DNA of 5,542 nucleotides from JAGOTP01 sp964359565. GTDB taxonomy: Bacteria > Patescibacteriota > Patescibacteriia > 2-12-FULL-60-25. The position numbers and the translations under genes are program-made. The stretch covers positions 1 to 5,542 of the forward strand of contig CAYHTN010000078.1 of the NCBI GenBank assembly GCA_964359565.1, read 5' to 3'. This document shows, piece after piece, positions 1 through 4,558 of the stretch. Each line of letters begins with the position of its first letter. Positions within the stretch are counted from its first letter, which is position 1. Below the pieces are notes generated by a model, which worked only from the letters and a program-made list of their open reading frames with translations, was not told where the DNA came from and searched no databases.

Positions 1-230
1 ATGACCGTTGCTTCAACTTCATCGCCGACACGAAGATCGAGATTCTTGTCGAGCTCAGGACCACGGATCAAACCAACCACGAGACCGCCTAAGTCACAAC
101 GCACTTCGTTGCGACCAACAGCGATGACGTTTCCTTTGACGACCTCTCCGACTTTCGGAAATGAGGTGTACTTTTCGTCGGCAAGCAAGGCTGCGAGTTC
201 CGACATGGGGTTTTGTACTACAGTTGCCAT
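1..230 (-). CDS. rpsA: 30S ribosomal protein S1, N-terminal part (3' end outside window)
   Basis: S1 binds mRNA at the small ribosomal subunit and helps load messages, which matters most for those with weak Shine-Dalgarno sequences. The reverse strand from the ATG at 230-228 reads without a stop to the window edge: 76 codons plus two bases. After a short variable N-terminus (residues 1-23) comes the start of an S1/OB-fold domain: FPKVGEVVKGNVIAVGRNEV at 24-43, then CDLGGLVVGLIRGPEL at 45-60 and VGDEVEATV at 68-76. The strand pattern with KG and the conserved glycines is typical of S1 repeats, and the VGDEVEA ending matches the point where the first repeat of bacterial S1 closes. I took the first ATG because the next one (206-204, residue 9) has no better ribosome site. 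Neither has a close Shine-Dalgarno; the nearest purine run is about 35 bases upstream. The gene is transcribed away from the 658 gene. Another multi-S1-domain protein is possible, since only one domain is visible. Confidence 0.85.
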   Translation of the reverse strand, partial: MATVVQNPMSELAALLADEKYTSFPKVGEVVKGNVIAVGRNEVRCDLGGLVVGLIRGPELDKNLDLRVGDEVEATV

Positions 231-240
231 ACAAACAGAT

Positions 241-300
241 CTGCTTCACGTTCAGGGAGCGCCCCCTTCTTCCAGAGATGAATGGTTCCGAGCAAAGCAG
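241..300 (-). promoter_or_regulatory. Folded leader of rpsA, candidate autoregulatory element
   Basis: In the predicted rpsA leader, CTGCTT (300-295) is perfectly complementary to AAGCAG (246-241), closing a roughly 60-base domain. Inside it, AGGGG-GCGC-TCCCT (267-254) can form a second small hairpin. The domain ends 10 bases before the start codon. E. coli rpsA is known to be repressed by its own product through structure in its leader. Whether this leader does the same is inference, as no sequence motif is shared that I can point to. Confidence 0.3.
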
Positions 301-393
301 GCGACAATAAGGGTCGCGGCCGTCGTACAAACTCAGATCTGTTCACGAACAAGGAGTACGATTTCTGAAAATACGCTTCCAGCAGTCGGCGAG

Positions 394-422
394 AGGGTAT
401 CGTTTTTCAGCTGGGTTGTCAA
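394..422 (-). promoter_or_regulatory. Probable sigma70-type promoter of rpsA
   Basis: On the minus strand a perfect -35 box TTGACA (422-417) is followed by a 17-base spacer and TACCCT (399-394), which keeps the T1, A2 and T6 of the -10 consensus. Transcription would start near 387 and leave a leader of about 157 bases before the S1 ATG at 230. Position, orientation and ideal spacing all fit rpsA. The weak middle of the -10 box is the main reservation. Confidence 0.6.
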
Positions 423-476
423 TAATCCTAATTCTTTGAGGTGTGCCGACTGAGATGCCATTTTGTATATCGATAG

Positions 477-505
477 TTGACATGAGTTAGGGTTTATGGT
501 GATAT
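477..505 (+). promoter_or_regulatory. Weak promoter candidate for the 658 gene
   Basis: A perfect TTGACA (477-482) lies 17 bases upstream of TGATAT (500-505), which matches the -10 consensus at only three of six positions. If used, the transcript would start near 512 with a leader of about 146 bases containing the hairpin at 569-611. An alternative -10, TAAAAT (558-563), has a TTCAAA (533-538) 19 bases upstream, a longer spacer than usual. I cannot decide between them. Confidence 0.25.
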
Positions 506-568
506 GCCATGTCATATTTGCTCTTCGGTAACTTCAAATGTACTTAAAAGTAGGCTCTAAAATAGAGA

Positions 569-611
569 CTTCCCTTCAAGTTGATAATAATATTGTCGTT
601 TTGAAGGGGGG
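569..611 (+). repeat. Long inverted repeat (hairpin) upstream of the 658 gene
   Basis: CCCTTCAA (572-579) pairs perfectly with TTGAAGGG (601-608), and three more pairs (two G-U, one C-G) extend the stem outward to 569/611. The loop can itself fold, with GATAAT (583-588) facing ATTGTC (592-597). No T-run follows on either strand, so it is not an ordinary terminator. It ends 46 bases before the ATG at 658, so it would be either a leader structure in that mRNA or an operator-like palindrome for a DNA-binding protein. Confidence 0.5.
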
Positions 612-657
612 CAGAGTTCCCTCAAGTGGCTCAAACACCTAACTAGGATTCGTTCCG

Positions 658-1533
658 ATGCTGAACTTTCCAACCGACCCTGACATGCTCGAGGCCCTGA
701 TCAGCGCTCGGACCTGCGAAGACGACGAGCGCGATTTCGTCTTCGAAGACATGATGAAGGCACTGATCCATCGCGATGCGTCGATGGTACGCCTGCTGAT
801 TTCACAGATCGTGCCCCGTCAGAGGGCGCTCGCCTGGCTTCGCCTCTGCCTCGTCACGATGCAGGACGTGGACATCGACGCGGGGATCAGGTCGGTCGAT
901 GAATATGTCCCCCGTGAGTCCACGGAAGAGGACGTATTTCTGCCGGCATCGGCTCGGGATCTGAGGACGGGGTTTCGTGTCCTGCACGCCTGTGTCCGAA
1001 GTGACTGGGTCACGGCCCGTTCCCTCGCTGACGATCTCGAATCGAAGGTCTCCCATCTTTCGGCGCTGGCGAACATCGCACGTGCTTCGGGTCTCCCGGA
1101 GGATGCGGCGGCTGTCGCTCGCACCCTGGCGGACATCGAACGGGAGATGGGCTACGACGGCACGAACATCAATATCGTCATCGCCGCGTTTCAGGAGATC
1201 GCTGACTTTAAGAGGTACGAAAGCCCTTCGGGCAAGCTCGACCATCGCTTGCAGAATCTCCGTAGGATGGTTGAAATCAACGCCCCTGACATCCTGCTCG
1301 TGAACTTCGTTCGAATGGCTATTGAGGAGGGAGGTCTGGACGAAGGCCTCAAGATCGCTTCAGAGCGAGGACTCGAGCTGGAAGATATGGATGGCGCGCT
1401 CGCAATCGGCTACGCTCGCAAGGGGGATGTCGCCAAGGCCCGTGTGTATGCCGAACGGACGACCGGTCCTCGTGATCGTAGCCTCGCGTACACCTGGCTC
1501 TACATTGCTAAACTGGGAGAGCGTGCGGGCTAG
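658..1533 (+). CDS. Unrecognised TPR-like alpha-helical repeat protein
   Basis: I do not recognise a specific family. The 291-residue product has no signal peptide or membrane segment, so it is probably cytoplasmic. It looks all-helical, with segments typical of TPR-like helical hairpins: SALANIARASGLPEDAAAVA (135-154), NFVRMAIEEGGLDEGLKIAS (216-235) and ALAIGYARKGDVAKARVYAE (247-266), followed by a capping helix to 287. The last one carries the usual A..YA..GD...A pattern. Such alpha-solenoids generally bind other proteins, but no partner is visible here. The ATG at 658 has AGGA at 645-648, nine bases upstream, the only acceptable ribosome site among the accepted starts. The gene stands alone: a divergent rpsA before it and about 140 bases after it. 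It is markedly G+C-rich (lines at 721 and 1081 count 55% and 70%) against 37-38% for two lines of the next gene. That supports genuine coding and perhaps a separate origin. I am sure it is a gene, unsure what it does. Confidence 0.8.
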   Translation: MLNFPTDPDMLEALISARTCEDDERDFVFEDMMKALIHRDASMVRLLISQIVPRQRALAWLRLCLVTMQDVDIDAGIRSVDEYVPRESTEEDVFLPASARDLRTGFRVLHACVRSDWVTARSLADDLESKVSHLSALANIARASGLPEDAAAVARTLADIEREMGYDGTNINIVIAAFQEIADFKRYESPSGKLDHRLQNLRRMVEINAPDILLVNFVRMAIEEGGLDEGLKIASERGLELEDMDGALAIGYARKGDVAKARVYAERTTGPRDRSLAYTWLYIAKLGERAG

Positions 1534-1580
1534 CGTCTTCGTCGTTTCCTTCTCTATTCACAAAAGGTAGCCTCTTCACA

Positions 1581-1617
1581 CGCCTCTTCCAAGTGACATG
1601 GATAGCGGCGCTCTTTT
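1581..1617 (+). terminator. Possible weak terminator after the 658 gene
   Basis: CGCC (1581-1584) and TCCA (1588-1591) can pair with GGCG (1607-1610) and TGGA (1599-1602) around a 7-base loop, with a small internal loop. A run of T follows (1612-1619, broken by nothing after 1613). The stem is imperfect, so this is tentative. If real, it cuts transcription between the 658 gene and the next promoter, and the GTG at 1593 would lie inside it. Confidence 0.3.
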
Positions 1618-1636
1618 TTATCAGGGAAATGATACG

Positions 1637-1665
1637 TTTACATTTTAGAAGATACGTCTTAATCT
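1637..1665 (+). promoter_or_regulatory. Promoter candidate for the DUF218 gene, giving a nearly leaderless mRNA
   Basis: TTTACA (1637-1642), a 17-base spacer and TAATCT (1660-1665) form a plausible sigma70-type promoter (five of six at -35; T1, A2 and T6 kept at -10). Transcription would begin about 1672, five bases before the ATG at 1677, which has no Shine-Dalgarno. The promoter lies inside the frame opened from the GTG at 1593, which argues that translation really starts at 1677. Confidence 0.45.
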
Positions 1666-1676
1666 CATTTCTATCT

Positions 1677-2300
1677 ATGGAAGTAGATCTCCATCAGCTC
1701 TCAAAGCTTTACCTTATGGTCCTTACGGATACTCCCCCGGATCAGGTAAATGCCATCTATTTATTTGCGCAACCAGACGGTGTTTTAAAAGAGCATCAAA
1801 TAGCGCATGCGGTAGCGTTTCAGCATCGAGTTTCAAAAATTGCCTTGTGTGGCGGTACTGGCCAAGGATATAAAGGTTTCGCGGAGTGGTCAGAAGCATT
1901 GCAAGAGAGAGGAATTCCTGGGGAAAAGATTGTCGCCATTCCTTATTTGGAAACGCTCAATACGTATACAGAGTCTATTAAATTAGTGGAATATGCACAT
2001 CTACAAGGCTGGAAGAGAATTATTATTTCTTCTTTAGCGCATCACGAGACGCGTGTATTTTTGACGGTTCTGAAGCAGCTTCAGGTTCAAGAAGTTGCTA
2101 TGGAATTGTATCTGTCTCATTCGGGCGCAATTCCCTGGTGGAAGGAGGTCACGTTTTATCAGGGAGAGGTCAAGATGATCGGACACGAATTTATTGATAC
2201 CGAAATTGAACGTCTTCAGCGCTATCAACTTATAGATAGCCTTTCTTCTGTCGAAGAAGGATTGAGCTATCTTCAACAACGAGATACAAACAATCAGTAG
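1677..2300 (+). CDS. DUF218/YdcF-like family protein
   Basis: DUF218 proteins (YdcF, SanA and ElyC relatives) have a Rossmann-like fold; YdcF binds S-adenosylmethionine, and others affect the envelope and lipid-carrier metabolism. The exact reaction here is unknown. From the ATG at 1677 the protein has 207 residues and shows the family layout in order: NAIYLFAQPDG (25-35) as the first strand and loop, KIALCGGTG (54-62) as the second strand with its GG turn, a Glu in the following helix (E70), GIPGEKI (79-85), then the signature ETLNTYTES (92-100, family pattern S.nT.en), KRIIISS (113-119) and HHETR (122-126). The usual Arg/Ala helix after strand 1 is altered. There is no membrane anchor with this start. 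Frames also open at GTG 1593 and ATG 1629, but neither has good ribosome binding and they would add a poorly conserved hydrophobic tail. Base composition is A+T-rich compared with its neighbours. It precedes the 2338 gene by 37 bases. The family call is fairly safe. Confidence 0.75.
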   Translation: MEVDLHQLSKLYLMVLTDTPPDQVNAIYLFAQPDGVLKEHQIAHAVAFQHRVSKIALCGGTGQGYKGFAEWSEALQERGIPGEKIVAIPYLETLNTYTESIKLVEYAHLQGWKRIIISSLAHHETRVFLTVLKQLQVQEVAMELYLSHSGAIPWWKEVTFYQGEVKMIGHEFIDTEIERLQRYQLIDSLSSVEEGLSYLQQRDTNNQ

Positions 2301-2314
2301 AGCTCGATCGCCTG

Positions 2315-2323
2315 TGCTACAAT
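2315..2323 (+). promoter_or_regulatory. Extended -10 promoter element before the 2338 gene
   Basis: TGCTACAAT is a match to the extended -10 form TGn-TATAAT with one difference. No good -35 is seen around 2294-2300, which extended -10 promoters can do without. Transcription would begin near 2330, about eight bases before the ATG at 2338, again leaving almost no leader. It would let the two downstream genes be made independently of the DUF218 gene. Confidence 0.5.
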
Positions 2324-2337
2324 AGCCTCATTCTCGT

Positions 2338-3003
2338 ATGCGTTATTTATCCGTGCGTGATCCTGAGGTGATCGCTGATTTTGTGGAGAGTGTGATTGAG
2401 TACCTCCCTCGTGAAGAGCGAGGCGAGTATGAAGCGCTTGAACAGATGGTGCTTGAGGAACAGCCAATGGATCCGGTCGGCTTGCAGAAGCAAATTCTGT
2501 CACTTGGGGTTCATACGTGGGTTCCACGTCGAGCGGTTGATCTCTATACCAAAACAATTCCAGGGGCAGCACGCGAATGGCGAAAGTTAGAAGAATCTCT
2601 TCGTCCGGCGACGCTCTTTCTCATTTCTCGTGTCCGTCGCAATACCAGTGCGATGACGCTTGAAGAAGCGCTCCGTACGGGAGAAGCAGAATATGCGCTG
2701 GACGAAGAAGAACGGGTCGAAATTCAATTATTACAATTAGAAATTCGGATTGAACTGTGGCTTGAAGAGCAAGATGCGCTGAAGCCGTTTGTTCGAGAAG
2801 CGCAAGGGGAATTAGAAGCGATTCAAAAACGACTCCATGTTTTTCGTGGACAGGTAGAACGTCTGCTAGAATCGCGCGAACGAGATGAGCAGTTGGCGAA
2901 ACTTGAAGATATCGAAGAGCGGCTTTTTTTGCTTGCAGAAGTCATTTCGATTGATCTTTTGGATCAAGATTTGGGAGTGATGGTCGATAGGTCTTCTTCT
3001 TAA
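2338..3003 (+). CDS. Unrecognised acidic helical protein, probably coiled-coil
   Basis: I do not recognise this 221-residue protein. It has no signal peptide, no membrane segment and no cysteines. The first 75 residues look like a small helical domain rich in Glu (IADFVESVIEYLPREERGEY at 12-31). From about 80 to 205 the sequence is almost pure amphipathic helix, with many Glu, Arg, Leu and Gln residues (EEERVEIQLLQLEIRIELWL at 123-142; HVFRGQVERLLESRERDEQL at 167-186), as in a coiled coil or long helical hairpin. The tail is SSS. The ATG at 2338 has no Shine-Dalgarno but sits right behind an extended -10 element. The stop is seven bases before the start of the membrane glycosyltransferase, so the two are almost certainly co-transcribed and perhaps translationally coupled. 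A structural or adaptor role with the enzyme is possible, but nothing in the sequence proves it. Codon use and base composition resemble the downstream gene rather than the A+T-rich upstream one. Confidence 0.8.
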   Translation: MRYLSVRDPEVIADFVESVIEYLPREERGEYEALEQMVLEEQPMDPVGLQKQILSLGVHTWVPRRAVDLYTKTIPGAAREWRKLEESLRPATLFLISRVRRNTSAMTLEEALRTGEAEYALDEEERVEIQLLQLEIRIELWLEEQDALKPFVREAQGELEAIQKRLHVFRGQVERLLESRERDEQLAKLEDIEERLFLLAEVISIDLLDQDLGVMVDRSSS

Positions 3004-3010
3004 CCCGTGC

Positions 3011-4513
3011 TTGTTTGTGTTGTCTCTCACTCTTGCTTGGCGTAGAGCATTCCGACGAATTACGACAGTGCTATCTGCTGTTTCTATAGGTGTCGCGGTC
3101 CTGTTTTTCTTTCTCTATTTTGTTCCGGCCTTGATCCGCCTGCGCTATCCGTTTGAGCTTGAGTGGATGGAAGGGGCGATGGTCGATCATATGCGTTGGA
3201 TTTTGTCGGGTCAGGAGTTGTATCAACGGCCTTCGCTCACATTCACGCCGTTTATTTATCCGCCGCTCTATTTTTATGTGGCAACAGCACTCACAAAATT
3301 GTTTGGCATCGGATTCTTTCCATTGCGTTTGATCTCTTTGTTTGCCACAGGAGGTACCTGCGCTTTTCTCTTTGCACTTGCCTATCGGGAAACACGCAAA
3401 GCTTGGTTTTCGCTCCTCGCGCCAGGGCTTTTTCTCGCGACCTATCCGCTTTCCGGCTATTGGATGGATCTTGGTCGAGTCGATAGTTTGATGCTCTTTT
3501 TTGTCGTCGCCTCGGTGTTTGTGCTGCGGACTACCAAAACAACCAAAGGGATGATTCTGGTAGGCATCCTTGCTGTTCTCGCAATTTTTACAAAGCAGCT
3601 CGTGTGGAGCTTTTACCTTCCTCTCGTGATCTCTTTAGCACTCAGTCGACGGATGAAAGATGCACTGACGTTTTGTTTGACGACCGGACTTGTAGGCGGG
3701 GTAGCTCTTCTCCTGCTTCAGTATCAGTCAGGAGGCTGGTTTTGGTATTACGCCGTCACGATCCCCGCTCAGCATCTTTGGGAGGTGGCCATGATCACCT
3801 ATTTTTGGACCACGGACATCCTCTTTCCGGTCAGCATCCTCTGTTTTTTTGTCTTGATATTTTGCTATCTCCGTCGTTATAGCCAAACGCACGCCTGGGG
3901 ATTTTACATCGCGATTGTGATTGGCGGAATCGCGATGGGATGGCTCGGACGTCTCCATACGGGTGGATATGAAAATGTCCTTTTACCGACGTACGCTGTT
4001 TTATCGTTAGTAACCGTCCTTGGCGTCTCTGCCCTTCAAGAATACGCCCAGAAACGCGACCTTCCTTTGTTAGAAGTCGCTGCTTGGATTTTGTTAAGTA
4101 TCCAATGGTCTCATCTGTTTTATAACCCGTTTCGTTTTATTCCGACTCAGGCGATGCGGTATGTACAAGGAGAATTTCGAGAGGAACTAAAAAAATATCC
4201 GGGGCCCATTTTGATACAGAGTCATGGTTTTTGGGATGGGAATACCGCGACTCCCATCAACGCGCATCTCATGGCGATTGCGGATATTGTGCGAGGAAGT
4301 GATGACGTGATGCGAGAATCCTTGAGGCAAGAATTTGAAGGTTTACTTGCACGTCATGTTTATAGCGTTATTGTGCTAGACGAAGCCTATCGCTGGGAGC
4401 GAAGCATGATCGAGAAGTACTACGTCCTCTCAAAAGAACTTACCTTCTCTGCTCCCTGGGAACTCTCAGGAGCGGTCACCGCTCCAGCGAGAGTGTACGT
4501 CCCCAAAAATTAA
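3011..4513 (+). CDS. GT-C fold membrane glycosyltransferase (GT39/ArnT/RgtA-like)
   Basis: Family members move a sugar from a polyprenyl-phosphate carrier to a lipid, glycan or protein on the outer face of the membrane. The 500-residue product has a basic N-terminus (RRAFRR, 11-16), a first membrane segment at about 20-43 and roughly ten more up to 370 (for example 81-98, 104-124, 155-173, 179-196, 217-236, 270-287, 296-312, 324-341, 353-369). The loop after segment 1 holds acidic residues in FELEWMEGAMVDH (48-60), where GT-C enzymes keep their catalytic acid, then FIYPPLYFYV (81-90). Later motifs GRVDSL (155-160), FTKQ (193-196) and HTGGYENVLLP (316-326) are typical of this branch. Residues 375-500 form a soluble C-terminal part with GPILIQSHGFWDG (398-410) and YSVIVLDEAY (451-460). 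The frame opens at TTG 3011; GTG 3017 or TTG 3020 could also be used, as no ATG or Shine-Dalgarno is near. The first seven bases follow the 2338 gene's stop. The sugar and acceptor cannot be read from the sequence. Confidence 0.8.
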   Translation: MFVLSLTLAWRRAFRRITTVLSAVSIGVAVLFFFLYFVPALIRLRYPFELEWMEGAMVDHMRWILSGQELYQRPSLTFTPFIYPPLYFYVATALTKLFGIGFFPLRLISLFATGGTCAFLFALAYRETRKAWFSLLAPGLFLATYPLSGYWMDLGRVDSLMLFFVVASVFVLRTTKTTKGMILVGILAVLAIFTKQLVWSFYLPLVISLALSRRMKDALTFCLTTGLVGGVALLLLQYQSGGWFWYYAVTIPAQHLWEVAMITYFWTTDILFPVSILCFFVLIFCYLRRYSQTHAWGFYIAIVIGGIAMGWLGRLHTGGYENVLLPTYAVLSLVTVLGVSALQEYAQKRDLPLLEVAAWILLSIQWSHLFYNPFRFIPTQAMRYVQGEFREELKKYPGPILIQSHGFWDGNTATPINAHLMAIADIVRGSDDVMRESLRQEFEGLLARHVYSVIVLDEAYRWERSMIEKYYVLSKELTFSAPWELSGAVTAPARVYVPKN

Positions 4514-4548
4514 AAACACCCCAAGGCTTGATGCGACGGGGTGTTTTT
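4512..4548. terminator. Bidirectional rho-independent terminator
   Basis: AAAAACACCCC (4512-4522) and GGGGTGTTTTT (4538-4548) form a perfect 11-bp stem around a 15-base loop. The GC core is followed by a T-run on the plus strand and, because the A-run mirrors it, also on the minus strand. It therefore stops both the glycosyltransferase operon and the convergent Ig-repeat gene, whose stop codon is ten bases away. The last two bases of the glycosyltransferase TAA are already part of the stem. Confidence 0.9.
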
Positions 4549-4558
4549 GTTGTTTATT

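Larger units (their letters stand above)
231..657. other. Gene-free divergent region between rpsA and the 658 gene
   Basis: This 427-base stretch separates two divergently transcribed genes. It is visibly richer in A+T than the flanking genes, especially from 421 to 600. It holds the rpsA promoter and leader, a weak plus-strand promoter candidate (477-505), a small perfect inverted repeat CTCTA-AAA-TAGAG (555-567) and a longer hairpin (569-611). Short open frames in it have no ribosome site or recognisable protein, and I see no tRNA-like cloverleaf. Confidence 0.6.

Noticed and set aside
1..453. Open frame on the plus strand over the rpsA start and leader
   Set aside because: It is antisense to a clear S1 domain, rich in Ser, Thr and Arg with no recognisable pattern, and runs into the promoter region.
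555..567. Small inverted repeat CTCTA-AAA-TAGAG as a terminator
   Set aside because: The stem has only 5 bp, is A+T-rich and has no following T-run, so it cannot be called a terminator.
802..1245. Minus-strand and other-frame open frames within the 658 gene
   Set aside because: They arise from the G+C-rich codon pattern of the plus-strand gene; their products are Arg/Ser-rich and have no ribosome site.
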